NCBI RefSeq assembly: GCF_030317105.1 | Contig: NZ_JASZYG010000007.1 | Coordinates: 310,001-374,000 of the forward strand | Direction of reading: 5' to 3' | Source of the DNA: Variovorax brevis | GTDB lineage: Bacteria; Pseudomonadota; Gammaproteobacteria; Burkholderiales; Burkholderiaceae_C | DNA length: 64,000 nucleotides | Shown: piece after piece, positions 39,531 through 48,483 of the stretch | Layout: every line of letters starts with the position of its first letter | Position numbering within the stretch: the first letter of the stretch is position 1 | Program-made: the position numbers and the translations under genes | Notes under the pieces: model-generated | What the model saw: only the letters and a program-made list of their open reading frames with translations | The model's database searches: none | Told to the model about the DNA's origin: nothing

Positions 39531-40082
39531 ATGTCAGATCGCATGCCGGGCCCGCCCCGGTCCCGGACCTTTGTCCATCCCGGCCCCTTCGGCGCCGTGC
39601 GCATCGAAACGCTGTGTGCCGGCCAGGGCCGCCACTTCCGTCTTGCGCTTCCATCGGGCTCCTCGCTCTACGACGGCATCGTCGATGCGTTGGCCAGCGT
39701 CGACGTGCAGAACGCTTCGATGACGCTGATCGACGGCGACCTCGACGCGCTGAGCTTCTGCCTGGCACGCGCCGACGTCACCAAGCGGGTGGTCGCTGCA
39801 TATACCAAGCCGCAGTCGGTGCGCGGCGCACGCTTCATCTTCGGCAACGCCACGCTGGGCAAGTCCCCTTCAGGCGCACCGGTCGTGCATTGCCACGCGG
39901 TCTTTCGCATGGCGGACGGCAAGGTGCGCGGCGGCCATTTGCTGACCGAGCAATGCATCGTCGGTGCGCATCCAGTCATGGTCGTTGCGACGTCCCTCGA
40001 CGGCTTCGACCTGCGCATCAGCTACGACGAAGAAACCCACATGCCCCTCATGCGCCCCCAATCGGAGATCCAGCATGCCTGA
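39531..40082 (+). CDS. PCC/DUF296 domain protein, His-containing copy
   Basis: A 183-residue protein of the PCC (plants and prokaryotes conserved, DUF296) family. The domain spans about residues 15-170. Metal-site-like residues are HCHAVF (His-Cys-His) near 120-125 and GGHLL near 136-140, the conserved His cluster of bacterial members. Known PPC-fold proteins form trimers, and plant relatives are DNA-binding proteins; the bacterial biochemical role is not established. It is the first gene of the cluster, with an AGGAGA ribosome site, and overlaps the second PCC gene by eight bases. Confidence 0.82.
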   Translation: MSDRMPGPPRSRTFVHPGPFGAVRIETLCAGQGRHFRLALPSGSSLYDGIVDALASVDVQNASMTLIDGDLDALSFCLARADVTKRVVAAYTKPQSVRGARFIFGNATLGKSPSGAPVVHCHAVFRMADGKVRGGHLLTEQCIVGAHPVMVVATSLDGFDLRISYDEETHMPLMRPQSEIQHA

Positions 40083-40473
40083 CATTCGCACGGTCGAAAG
40101 CGGCCAGATGGGCCGCGTGGCTTATGGCCGCATTGCCCCCAACGAGGACCTGGTGCAGAGCGTTGAAAAGCTCTGCCTGGCCCAGGGCTTTCGCAACGCC
40201 TTCGTGCGTGGTGCGCTGGGCAGCCTGGTCGATGCCTGCCTCTCCAATTCCGACGGCTCCTGCCTGGTGATCCGCGGCCCCGCCGCCGAGATCGTGAGCC
40301 TGGCCGGCGAGGTCCGCGCCCAGCCGGATGGTTCACTGCAAGCGTCGCTGACCGGCGTTGTCGTCGATGCCGACGGCCTGGTCTATGGCGGGCCCTTTGT
40401 GCCCGGTGCGAACCCGGTCTGCGTGACGTTCGAGGTGACGCTCGAAGAGTGGCTGCCGGCTACCGAATCCTGA
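40075..40473 (+). CDS. PCC/DUF296 domain protein, His-less copy
   Basis: A 132-residue second PCC-domain protein, overlapping the first by eight bases. The layout matches copy one (LVQSVEKLCLAQGFRNAFVR, LQASLTGVVVDADGLVYGG), but where copy one has HCHAVF and GGHLL this one reads QASLTG and GGPFV, so the His residues are lost. It is also shorter at the N-terminus. The pair may make a hetero-oligomer with one active and one structural subunit. The function is unknown. The ATG at 40075 sits inside the previous gene. Confidence 0.8.
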   Translation: MPDIRTVESGQMGRVAYGRIAPNEDLVQSVEKLCLAQGFRNAFVRGALGSLVDACLSNSDGSCLVIRGPAAEIVSLAGEVRAQPDGSLQASLTGVVVDADGLVYGGPFVPGANPVCVTFEVTLEEWLPATES

Positions 40474-40509
40474 TTTCCTTTTTCAACCCCAACAAAGACA
40501 CACATCATC

Positions 40510-41316
40510 ATGAGCACCCCAACACAAGCCCGCATCGCCGTCGTCACCGGAGGTGCCCGGGGCATCGGCCGCGCTGTCGGCGAATGGTTTCTTCGCCACG
40601 ACTACAAGGTCGTGCTGCTCGACCGCGACACGGCCACGCTCGACAGCGCGATCACCGAGATCGCACGCCCCGACGACGTGGTCGGCGTCCATTGCGACGT
40701 GTCCGATCCTTCGCAGGTCGACCGCGCCGTGACCGCCATCATCGGCCGCTTCGGCCGTGTCGACGCGCTGGTCAACAACGCCGGCGTGGCCGTCTTCAAG
40801 CCGGTGCTGGAAACGTCGTTCAAGGAATGGCGCGAGGTGATGGCGACGAATCTCGACGGCGCATTCCTTTGCACGCAGGCCTTTGGCGCCGTGATGGCGA
40901 AGAACGGCGGCGGCGCCATTGTCAACGTGGCCTCGATCTCGGGTCTTCGCGCCAGCACGCTGCGCGTGGCCTATGGCACCAGCAAGGCGGCGCTCATTCA
41001 CATGACGAAGCAGCATGCCGTCGAACTCGGCGATGCCGGCGTGCGCGTGAACGTCATTGCCCCCGGCCCGGTCGAGACCGAGATGGCCAAGCTCGTGCAC
41101 AGCGTGGCGATCCGCTCCGACTACTACGACGCGATTCCCCTGAACCGCTATGGCACCACGGATGAGATGGCCAACGTCATCGGCTTCCTGTGCAGCCCGG
41201 AGGCGAGCTTCGTCAACGGCCAGGTCGTGGCCGTTGACGGTGGCTTCGACGCGGCGGGCGTCGGCCTGCCCACGCTGCGCCTGCGCAAGACCGAAGCCGA
41301 GCCGATCGCCGCCTGA
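40510..41316 (+). CDS. Short-chain dehydrogenase/reductase (SDR)
   Basis: A 268-residue classical SDR. The NAD(P) motif is VVTGGARGIGRAV (residues 11-23), the acidic/charged loop VVLLDRD suggests NAD preference, NNAGVAVF is the structural motif, and the catalytic Ser, Tyr and Lys occur in VASISGLRAS and YGTSK (Tyr near 156). The last residues extend beyond the standard core. It probably oxidises a hydroxyl or reduces a ketone of a pathway intermediate. It is the third gene of the cluster. Confidence 0.93.
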   Translation: MSTPTQARIAVVTGGARGIGRAVGEWFLRHDYKVVLLDRDTATLDSAITEIARPDDVVGVHCDVSDPSQVDRAVTAIIGRFGRVDALVNNAGVAVFKPVLETSFKEWREVMATNLDGAFLCTQAFGAVMAKNGGGAIVNVASISGLRASTLRVAYGTSKAALIHMTKQHAVELGDAGVRVNVIAPGPVETEMAKLVHSVAIRSDYYDAIPLNRYGTTDEMANVIGFLCSPEASFVNGQVVAVDGGFDAAGVGLPTLRLRKTEAEPIAA

Positions 41317-41360
41317 CCCGGCCTCACCCGATCACTTATCTGCACCCAAGGAACCAAGAC

Positions 41361-42530
41361 ATGACACAGCAACCGCACATCATCGGCTGGGGCCACACGC
41401 GCTTCGGCAAGCTCGACGCCGCCGAGCCGGAGCAACTCATCCGCGAGGCCGTCGAGCCGGCATTGCAAACAGCTGGCCTGCAAGCGAGCGACATCGACGG
41501 CATTTTCGTCGGGCATTTCAACGGTGGATTTCTTCCGCAGGACTTCACCAGCTCGCTGGTCGCGCTGGCCTTCCCCGAGCTGCGCCACGTGCCTGCCACG
41601 CGCACCGAGAATGCATGCGCAACGGGTTCCTCCGCCATCTGGGCGGCGCTGGATGCCGTGCAGGCCGGGCGCGTCAAGCGCGCGCTGGTGGTGGGCTTCG
41701 AGATCATGAACGCGGTCTCCACGCCGAAGGTTGCGGAGACGCTGCTGCGTTGCTCCTACGTCAAGGAAGAAGGCACGACGCCCTCCGGTTTCGCCGGCGT
41801 GTTCGGCAAGATCGCGAGCAGCTATTTCGAGCGCTTCGGCGACCAGAGCGACGCGCTCGCCTCCATCGCCGCGAAGAACCACGCCAATGGCATGCACAAC
41901 CCCTATGCGCACATGCGCCGTGACTTGGGCTTCGACTTCTGCCGCAACGCATCGGACAAGAACCCGTTCGTCGCCGGACCGCTCAAGCGCTCGGACTGCT
42001 CGCTCGTGTCCGATGGCGCCGCTGCCTTGGTCATCTCGGCCGATCCGAATGGCAACGCCACGGTGACGCCGATTCGCTGGCGTTCGCGCACGCAGGTCAA
42101 TGAGTTTCTGCCGCTGTCGCGCCGCGATCCGACGCGCTTCGAGGGTGCAGCCCTCGCATGGCAACGAGGAATGGACGCAGCGCAGGCCAAGCTCGATGAC
42201 CTGGGTTTTGTCGAGACGCACGACTGCTTCACCGTGGCCGAACTGCTCGAGTACGAAGCCATGGGCCTGGCACCGCACGGCCAGGGCGCACGCGTCATCC
42301 TCGACGGCGTGACGCGCCGCGACGGCAAGCTGCCCGTCAACCTCTCGGGCGGACTGAAGTCGCGCGGCCATCCGATCGGCGCCACCGGCGTGTCGCAACA
42401 CGTCATGGCCGCCATGCAACTGTCCGGCACGGCCGGCGACATGCAGGTCGGCAATCCGAAGCTCGGCGCGGTGTTCAACATGGGTGGGGCGGCGGTGGCG
42501 AACTACCTGAGCGTTCTGGAGGCTGTGTGA
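41361..42530 (+). CDS. Thiolase family protein (SCP2-type acetyl-CoA acetyltransferase)
   Basis: A 389-residue thiolase-fold enzyme of the SCP-x/SCP2-type branch. The nucleophilic Cys is in TENACATGSSA (residue near 88), the His of the general base is in THDCFTVAEL, and GGLKSRGHPIGATG carries the last conserved His. It is lower in similarity to FadA-type thiolases, and members can act as lipid-transfer or condensation enzymes as well as thiolases. Overlap with the next gene is four bases (GTGA), so translation is coupled. It fits a CoA-dependent cleavage step. Confidence 0.88.
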   Translation: MTQQPHIIGWGHTRFGKLDAAEPEQLIREAVEPALQTAGLQASDIDGIFVGHFNGGFLPQDFTSSLVALAFPELRHVPATRTENACATGSSAIWAALDAVQAGRVKRALVVGFEIMNAVSTPKVAETLLRCSYVKEEGTTPSGFAGVFGKIASSYFERFGDQSDALASIAAKNHANGMHNPYAHMRRDLGFDFCRNASDKNPFVAGPLKRSDCSLVSDGAAALVISADPNGNATVTPIRWRSRTQVNEFLPLSRRDPTRFEGAALAWQRGMDAAQAKLDDLGFVETHDCFTVAELLEYEAMGLAPHGQGARVILDGVTRRDGKLPVNLSGGLKSRGHPIGATGVSQHVMAAMQLSGTAGDMQVGNPKLGAVFNMGGAAVANYLSVLEAV

Positions 42531-44116
42531 GCCACCATCAGGTCGCGAACCTCGCGTCGCTGCTCTCGCAGACGGCGGCGCTGTTCCCGGAGCGCGCGGG
42601 GCTGATCCACGGCGAGCGCGTCTGGACGTGGCGCGAGATCGATGCGCGCGTCAACGCACTGGTGCAAGGCCTTCGCTCGCTCGGCATGAAAGCCGGCGAC
42701 AAGATGCTCGTGCAGTCGCGCAACAACGCGGCCCTGTTCGAGAGCTGCTGGGCTGCCTTCCGCCTTGGCGCGGTCTGGGTGCCGACCAACTTCCGTCTCA
42801 CGCCGCCAGAGATCGCCTACCTTGGCAGCTCCAGCGAAGCGACCGTGATGCTGGCCGAGGACTGCTTCGCCGGCCACGTCGATGCGGTGAAAGAAGCTTC
42901 TTCGCTTCTGCAGCACGTCGTCACGATCGGCAAGGCACGCGACGGCGAGATCAACTATGAAAGTCTGGTCGCCGACAACCTCGGTGCGCCACACGACGCA
43001 GCCGAAGTCGAAGCCGACACCCCCCTCTGGTACTTCTACACCTCCGGCACCACCGGCCGCCCGAAGGCTGCGATGCTGACCCACGGCCAGATGGCTTTCG
43101 TGGTCACCAACCACCTGGCCGACCTGATTCCCGGCACCGACGAGAACGATCGCTCCATCGCGGTCGCACCGTTGTCGCATGGGGCCGGCATCCACGCCCT
43201 GCTCAACGTCGCACGCGGCGCTGCCACCGTGCTGTTGCCTTCGGACAAGCTCGAGCCCGAGGTCTTCTGGCAACTGGTTGAAGAGCACCGCGTGAGCAAC
43301 GTCTTCACGGTGCCGACCATCGTCAAGATGCTGGTGGAAGACCCGGCTGTGGACCGCTACGACCACAGCTCGCTGCGCTACATGATCTACGCCGGTGCGC
43401 CCATGTACCGCGCCGACCAGAAGCGCGCGTTGCAGAAGCTCGGCAAGGTGCTGGTGCAGTACTTCGGCCTGGGCGAGGTGACGGGTTGCATCACGGTGCT
43501 GCCGCCCTCCATGCACTCGGCGGAAGATGCGGATCCGAACGCCAACGTCGGCTCCTGCGGACGCCCGCGCACCGGCATGCAGGTTGCCATCCTCGACGAA
43601 CAGATGCAGCCGGTGCCAACCGGCACGGTCGGCGAAATCTGCTGCCGCGGCCCGGCGGTCTTCGCTGGCTACTTCAACAACCCCGAAGCCACGGCCAAGG
43701 CCTTGCGCTGTGGCTGGTTCCACACCGGCGACCTCGGCCGCGTGGACGAAAGGGGCCTGCTCTACATCACGGGCCGCGAGTCCGACATGTACATCTCGGG
43801 CGGCTCCAACGTGTACCCGCGCGAAGTGGAAGAAGTGCTGCTCATGCATCCGGGCGTGGCCGAGGTTGCCGTGCTCGGCATGCCCGACGAGAAGTGGGGC
43901 GAGATCGGCGTCGCAGTCATCGTCGCGAGCCAATCCGGCCTCACCGCCGAGGAATTGCTCGCGCACCTGGACGGGCGCTGCGCCAAGTACCGCTGGCCGC
44001 GTCACTTTCTCTTCTGGGACTCGTTGCCCAAGTCCGGTTACGGAAAGGTCACGAAGAAAGACATCCGCACTCGCCTCATCGAGCGCGGCGAACTGCAACC
44101 AGCCGTTCTCGGCTGA
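42527..44116 (+). CDS. AMP-forming acyl-CoA synthetase
   Basis: A 529-residue ANL-superfamily ligase. It shows the phosphate loop YFYTSGTTGRPKAAMLTHG near 170-190, core VLVQYFGLGEVTGC, AGYFNNPEAT, TGDLGRVDERGLLYITGRE and the hinge Lys region SGYGKVTKKD. The start is GTG at 42527, overlapping the thiolase stop. It likely activates the imported acid as a CoA ester with ATP. Substrate size is not predictable, but a fatty or aromatic acid of moderate size would suit. Confidence 0.93.
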   Translation: MSHHQVANLASLLSQTAALFPERAGLIHGERVWTWREIDARVNALVQGLRSLGMKAGDKMLVQSRNNAALFESCWAAFRLGAVWVPTNFRLTPPEIAYLGSSSEATVMLAEDCFAGHVDAVKEASSLLQHVVTIGKARDGEINYESLVADNLGAPHDAAEVEADTPLWYFYTSGTTGRPKAAMLTHGQMAFVVTNHLADLIPGTDENDRSIAVAPLSHGAGIHALLNVARGAATVLLPSDKLEPEVFWQLVEEHRVSNVFTVPTIVKMLVEDPAVDRYDHSSLRYMIYAGAPMYRADQKRALQKLGKVLVQYFGLGEVTGCITVLPPSMHSAEDADPNANVGSCGRPRTGMQVAILDEQMQPVPTGTVGEICCRGPAVFAGYFNNPEATAKALRCGWFHTGDLGRVDERGLLYITGRESDMYISGGSNVYPREVEEVLLMHPGVAEVAVLGMPDEKWGEIGVAVIVASQSGLTAEELLAHLDGRCAKYRWPRHFLFWDSLPKSGYGKVTKKDIRTRLIERGELQPAVLG

Positions 44117-44159
44117 GCCCGATATCCATCGCCACACACCCCCATAACGGAGACAAGAC

Positions 44160-45176
44160 ATGACCATTTCACGACGCACCCTTCTTCGCAGCGCCGCTGC
44201 CGCCGCCGTTGTCGCAGCCCCGCTGACCAGTGCCTTCTCGCAGACCAAGGCCGAGTTCACCTACAAGTACGCGAACAACCTGCCGGTCACGCACCCGATG
44301 AACCTGCGTGCCAAGGAAATGGCCGACGCCATCCGCACCGAGACCAACGGTCGCGTCGACATCCAGATCTTCCCGAACAACCAGCTCGGCTCCGACACCG
44401 ACGTGCTCAGCCAGCTGCGTTCGGGCGGCGTGGAGTTCTTCACCTTGTCGGGCCTGATCCTGTCGACGCTCGTGCCGGCCGCGTCGATCAGCGGCGTGGG
44501 CTTTGCCTTCAACGACTACCCCAGCGTGTGGAAGGCCATGGATGGCGACCTGGGCGCCTACATCCGCGCGCAGATCACCAAGGCCGGCATCGTGCCGATG
44601 GACAAGATCTGGGACAACGGGTTCCGCCAGATCACTTCGTCGAGCAAGCCGATCGCGACGCCTGCGGACCTGAAGGGCTTCAAGATCCGCGTGCCGGTGT
44701 CGCCGCTGTGGACCTCGATGTTCAAGGCGCTCGACGCGGCGCCTGCGTCCATCAACTTTGCAGAGGTGTATTCCGCGCTGCAGACGAAAATCGTCGACGG
44801 CCAGGAGAACCCGCTGGCGATCATCTCGACGGCCAAGCTCTTCGAAGTGCAGAAGTACTGCTCGCTGTCCAACCACATGTGGGACGGCTTCTGGTTCCTG
44901 GCCAGCCGCAAGGCCTGGGAGAAGCTGCCTGCCGACCTGCGGACCATCGTTGCCAAGCACATCAATGGGGCCGCCCTCAAGGAGCGCGACGACGTTGCGC
45001 TGCTCAATGCCGGGCTTCAAAAGGAACTGGCCACCAAGGGCATGACCTTCAACCAGCCGGACGCCGCCGCCTTCCGCGACCAACTTCGCAAGGCTGGCTT
45101 CTACGCGGAGTGGAAGGGCAAGTATGGCGACGAGGCTTGGGCTCTGCTAGAGCGTTCTGTCGGCAAGCTGGCATGA
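44160..45176 (+). CDS. dctP: TRAP transporter solute-binding protein DctP
   Basis: A 338-residue periplasmic binding protein with a Tat-type signal MTISRRTLLRSAAAAAVVAA. The DctP core is visible in YKYANNLPVTHPMNLRAKEM, GSDTDVLSQLRSGGVEFFTL, LKGFKIRVPVSPLWTSMFKA and NFAEVYSALQTKIVDGQENP; the conserved Arg that binds the ligand carboxylate is the one in KIRVPVSP. TRAP receptors typically bind organic acids. It is followed with an ATGA overlap by the fused permease gene. Confidence 0.95.
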   Translation: MTISRRTLLRSAAAAAVVAAPLTSAFSQTKAEFTYKYANNLPVTHPMNLRAKEMADAIRTETNGRVDIQIFPNNQLGSDTDVLSQLRSGGVEFFTLSGLILSTLVPAASISGVGFAFNDYPSVWKAMDGDLGAYIRAQITKAGIVPMDKIWDNGFRQITSSSKPIATPADLKGFKIRVPVSPLWTSMFKALDAAPASINFAEVYSALQTKIVDGQENPLAIISTAKLFEVQKYCSLSNHMWDGFWFLASRKAWEKLPADLRTIVAKHINGAALKERDDVALLNAGLQKELATKGMTFNQPDAAAFRDQLRKAGFYAEWKGKYGDEAWALLERSVGKLA

Positions 45177-47296
45177 GCGCCGTGACGGGCCGCCCCGAGC
45201 AAGCTCGCGCCCCCTCGGGGGGCAGCGAAGGACACGAAGTGCCAAGCGTGGGGGCGACAGCTTTCGCCGTGACGGGCCGCCCCGAGCAAGCTCGCACCCC
45301 CTCGGGGGGCAGCGAAGGACACGAAGTGCCAAGCGTGGGGGCGAGAGCTTCCGCTGTGACCCACCCCACGCGGGCTGGACGTAAGGTCCAGCCAGACACC
45401 GGGCCTGCCACGGAAGCGGCCCCTCTGCACGCGCACGGCCACGGCCTGCAGGCGTCGTCGTCGGTGAACCCTGCTTCGCCGGCCGCTCGCCTGGACCGCA
45501 TGCTGGGTCGCGCCGTTGAATTCGTTGCGGGCGGGCTCGTGCTGGCGGACATCGCCGTGTTGCTGGCCGGCGTCGTGGCGCGCTTCGTGTTCCACAAGCC
45601 GCTCATCTGGTCTGACGAACTCGCCTCGATGCTGTTCATCTGGCTGGCGATGCTCGGCGCCGTCGTGGCCCTTCGGCGCGGCGAGCACATGCGCATGACG
45701 GCGGTGGTCTCGCGGCAGACGCCCGCGCGCCAGCAGTTGTTCGATTCCATCAGCGTGTGCGCGTCGCTCGCCTTCCTGGCGATGGTGGCGTGGCCGGCGT
45801 GGGAATACGCGTCGGAAGAACGCTTCATCACCACGCCGGCTCTTGAAATCTCGAATGCCTGGCGGGCCGGCGCACTGCCGGTCGGCATCGTGTTGATGAT
45901 GTTGTTCTCGGTGCTGCGCCTGTTCAAGGATGGGCAATGGCGCACGAGCACGAAGGCCGTGGCCATCGTCGCGATTCTGGTCGGCGCGTTTGCGCTCGGC
46001 CACGGCGTGTTCCAGGACCTGGGCCGATTGAACCTGTTGATCTTCTTCGTGGGCGTGGTGGCTGCGAGCGTGTTCAGCGGCATTCCCATTGCCTTTGCGT
46101 TCGGGCTCGGCACCTTCGGCTACCTGGCACTCGGAACAGACACCGCGCTGCCGGTAATCGTCGGCCGCATGGACGAAGGCATGTCGCACCTGATCCTGCT
46201 GGCCGTGCCGCTCTTCGTGTTTCTCGGGTTGCTCATCGAGATGACGGGCATGGCCAAGGCCATGATCGCCTTCCTCGCTGGCTTGCTGGGCCATGTGCGC
46301 GGCGGCCTGCAGTTCGTGCTGGTCGGGGCGATGTACCTTGTCTCCGGCATCTCGGGCTCCAAGGCCGCCGACATGGCCGCGGTGGCGCCCGCGCTCTTTC
46401 CTGAGATGAAGAACCGGGGCGCCAGCGAAGGCGACCTGGTGGCGCTGCTGTCGGCCACCGGTGCGCAGACCGAAACCGTGCCACCGAGCCTGGTGCTGAT
46501 CACCATCGGCTCGGTGACGGGCGTCTCGATCGCGGCGCTGTTCACCGGCGGCCTGCTGCCTGCGGTGGTGCTGGGGCTCACGCTGTGTGTCGTGGTCTGG
46601 TTCCGTGCCCGGGGCGAGGATCTGAGCCATGTGGTGCGCCCCTCGTGGGCACAGGTGGGCAAGCTGGCGGCGATCGCGGTGCCTGCATTGGCCTTGCCTT
46701 TCATCATCCGTGCGGCGGTGGTCGAAGGCGTGGCCACGGCCACCGAGGTCTCGACCATCGGCATCGTCTACGCGGTGTTGTCGGGCCTGCTGGTGTATCG
46801 CCAGTTCGACTGGAAGCGCGTCGGGCCGATGCTGGTGGCGACCGCTTCGCTGTCGGGCGCCATCCTGCTGATCATCGGCACCGCGACGGCCATGGCCTGG
46901 GGACTGACCCAGTCGGGCTTCTCCAGTTCGCTGGCGCAGATCATGGGCGGCTTGCCGGGCGGTGCGCCGATGTTCCTGGCCGTCTCGCTGGTCACCTTCG
47001 TGATTCTCGGCTCGGTGCTCGAGGGCATTCCGGCCATCGTGCTCTTCGGGCCGCTGCTGTTCCCGATTGCGCGCCAGCTCGGCATCCACGAGGTGCACTA
47101 CTCGATGGTGGTCGTGCTGTCGATGGGCCTGGGCTTGTTCGCTCCGCCGCTGGGCGTGGGCTACTACGCGGCATGCGCCATCGGGCGGATCCATCCCGAC
47201 AAGGGCATTCGTCCCATCATCGCGTACATGCTCGCGCTGCTGGTCGGCACGATCGTGGTCGCGGCGGTGCCGTGGTTGTCGATCGGTTTCCTTTGA
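45173..47296 (+). CDS. Fused TRAP permease DctQM with repeat-encoded N-terminal extension
   Basis: A 707-residue protein. The first 100 residues or so are unusual: MSAVTGRPEQARAPSGGSEG is the start of a repeated 29-residue unit encoded by two 87-base repeats. From about residue 105 (AARLDRMLGRAVEFVAGGLV) begins the DctQ domain with four membrane segments and DELASMLFIWLAMLGAVVAL. The DctM domain follows from about 280 (LIFFVGVVAASVFSGIPIAF, GISGSKAADMAAVAP, AQTETVPPSLVLITIG), with about 12 membrane segments. The start ATGA overlaps dctP, so the extended N-terminus is the natural reading; later starts are GTG at 45356 or ATG at 45500. Confidence 0.88.
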   Translation: MSAVTGRPEQARAPSGGSEGHEVPSVGATAFAVTGRPEQARTPSGGSEGHEVPSVGARASAVTHPTRAGRKVQPDTGPATEAAPLHAHGHGLQASSSVNPASPAARLDRMLGRAVEFVAGGLVLADIAVLLAGVVARFVFHKPLIWSDELASMLFIWLAMLGAVVALRRGEHMRMTAVVSRQTPARQQLFDSISVCASLAFLAMVAWPAWEYASEERFITTPALEISNAWRAGALPVGIVLMMLFSVLRLFKDGQWRTSTKAVAIVAILVGAFALGHGVFQDLGRLNLLIFFVGVVAASVFSGIPIAFAFGLGTFGYLALGTDTALPVIVGRMDEGMSHLILLAVPLFVFLGLLIEMTGMAKAMIAFLAGLLGHVRGGLQFVLVGAMYLVSGISGSKAADMAAVAPALFPEMKNRGASEGDLVALLSATGAQTETVPPSLVLITIGSVTGVSIAALFTGGLLPAVVLGLTLCVVVWFRARGEDLSHVVRPSWAQVGKLAAIAVPALALPFIIRAAVVEGVATATEVSTIGIVYAVLSGLLVYRQFDWKRVGPMLVATASLSGAILLIIGTATAMAWGLTQSGFSSSLAQIMGGLPGGAPMFLAVSLVTFVILGSVLEGIPAIVLFGPLLFPIARQLGIHEVHYSMVVVLSMGLGLFAPPLGVGYYAACAIGRIHPDKGIRPIIAYMLALLVGTIVVAAVPWLSIGFL
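45182..45268 (+). repeat. 87-bp GC-rich repeat, unit 1
   Basis: GTGACGGGCCGCCCCGAGCA begins the unit, which contains the perfect short hairpin CGAGCAAGCTCG and the core CCCCCTCGGGGGG, and ends in GCCAAGCGTGGGGGCGACAG plus a few bases. It is followed head to tail by unit 2 with the same period of 87 bases. Both units stay in frame with the TRAP permease because 87 is divisible by three. The variant at 16612-16689 belongs to the same family. Confidence 0.85.
45269..45355 (+). repeat. 87-bp GC-rich repeat, unit 2
   Basis: Direct copy of unit 1 with a few substitutions (for example GCGCC to GCACC, and GGCGACAGCTTTCG to GGCGAGAGCTTCCG). The next five bases (GTGAC at 45356) repeat the start of a unit, so expansion or contraction by slippage is plausible. 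It encodes AVTGRPEQARTPSGGSEGHE, continuing to VPSVGARAS, in the permease frame. Confidence 0.85.
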
Positions 47297-47309
47297 AGCC
47301 GGCGGCACC

Positions 47310-48467
47310 ATGAGCGTCATCACCTGCGTCGAAGACCTTCGCGTGCTCGCCAAGCGGCGGGTGCCCCGCATGTTCTACGACTACGCCGATTCGGGCTCGT
47401 GGACCGAGGAAACCTATAGGCGCAACCAGAGCGACTTCCAGTCGATCCAGTTGCGCCAGCGCGTGGCGGTCAACATGGAGAACCGCAGCACGGCCACGAC
47501 CATGGCGGGCCAGGTGGCCAGCATGCCGGTGGCGATTGCCCCGGTGGGGCTCACCGGCATGCAGCACGCCGATGGCGAGATATTGGCGGCGCGCGCGGCC
47601 GAGAAGTTCGGCGTTCCCTTCACCTTGTCGACGATGAGCATCTGCTCCATCGAGGACATCGCCGAGCACACGAGCGCGCCCTTCTGGTTCCAGCTCTACA
47701 TGATGCGCGACCGCGTCGCCATGGCGCGGATGATCGACCGCGCCAAGGCCGCGAAGTGCAGCGCGCTGGTGTTGACGCTGGACCTGCAGGTGATCGGTCA
47801 GCGCCACAAGGACCTGAAGAACGGCCTGACCGCACCGCCGCGGCCCACGCTGGACAACCTCATCAACCTCGCCACCAAGCCCGGCTGGTGCCTGGCGATG
47901 GCGCGCACGAAGCGACACACCTTTCGCAACCTGGTGGGCCACGTCGAGGGCGTCAGCGACATGCGCTCGCTTTCGGCATGGACCGTCGAGCAGTTCGACC
48001 CGCGCCTGTCGTGGGCCGATGTTGCGTGGGTGCGCGCGCGCTGGGACGGCCCGCTCATCCTCAAGGGCATCATGGAAGTCGAGGATGCCGAACTCGCGGT
48101 GAACGCCGGCGCCGACGCGATCGTCGTCAGCAACCACGGCGGCAGGCAACTCGACGGTGCGCCGTCCTCCATCAGGGCACTGCCCGCCATCGCCGATGCC
48201 GTCGGCGCAAAGACCGAGGTGTGGATGGACGGCGGCATCCGTTCAGGCCAGGACGTGCTCAAGGCCTGGGCGATGGGCGCCCGCGGCACGATGGTCGGAC
48301 GGGCCATGGCCTATGGCTTGGGTGCGATGGGCGAGGCAGGCGTCACGCGCATGCTGCAGATCCTGCACAAGGAGCTGGACATCAGCATGGCCTTTTGCGG
48401 GCACACCGACATTCGCAACGTGGACCGCCGCATTCTGGTGGCGGGCACTTATCCATTGGCACCTTGA
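47310..48467 (+). CDS. FMN-dependent alpha-hydroxyacid dehydrogenase (LldD/mandelate dehydrogenase type)
   Basis: A 385-residue TIM-barrel flavoenzyme. The N-terminal FYDYADSGSWTEETY carries the typical Tyr, ALVLTLDLQVIGQRHKDLKN the middle part, and SNHGGRQLDG holds the catalytic His (near residue 275) with Arg. KGIMEVEDAELAVNAGADA and WMDGGIRSGQD bind FMN. It oxidises an (S)-2-hydroxy acid to the 2-oxo acid, donating electrons to the chain or to oxygen. It starts 13 bases after the TRAP gene. Together with the thiolase and CoA synthetase it points to degradation of a hydroxylated acid. Confidence 0.93.
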   Translation: MSVITCVEDLRVLAKRRVPRMFYDYADSGSWTEETYRRNQSDFQSIQLRQRVAVNMENRSTATTMAGQVASMPVAIAPVGLTGMQHADGEILAARAAEKFGVPFTLSTMSICSIEDIAEHTSAPFWFQLYMMRDRVAMARMIDRAKAAKCSALVLTLDLQVIGQRHKDLKNGLTAPPRPTLDNLINLATKPGWCLAMARTKRHTFRNLVGHVEGVSDMRSLSAWTVEQFDPRLSWADVAWVRARWDGPLILKGIMEVEDAELAVNAGADAIVVSNHGGRQLDGAPSSIRALPAIADAVGAKTEVWMDGGIRSGQDVLKAWAMGARGTMVGRAMAYGLGAMGEAGVTRMLQILHKELDISMAFCGHTDIRNVDRRILVAGTYPLAP

Positions 48468-48483
48468 GACTCAGGAAACAGAC

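Noticed and set aside
45101..47371. Leftward 756-codon open frame opposite the TRAP permease
   Set aside because: The translation is dominated by His, Arg, Gln and Asp with no motif; the opposite strand is a clear membrane protein, and codon bias favours it.
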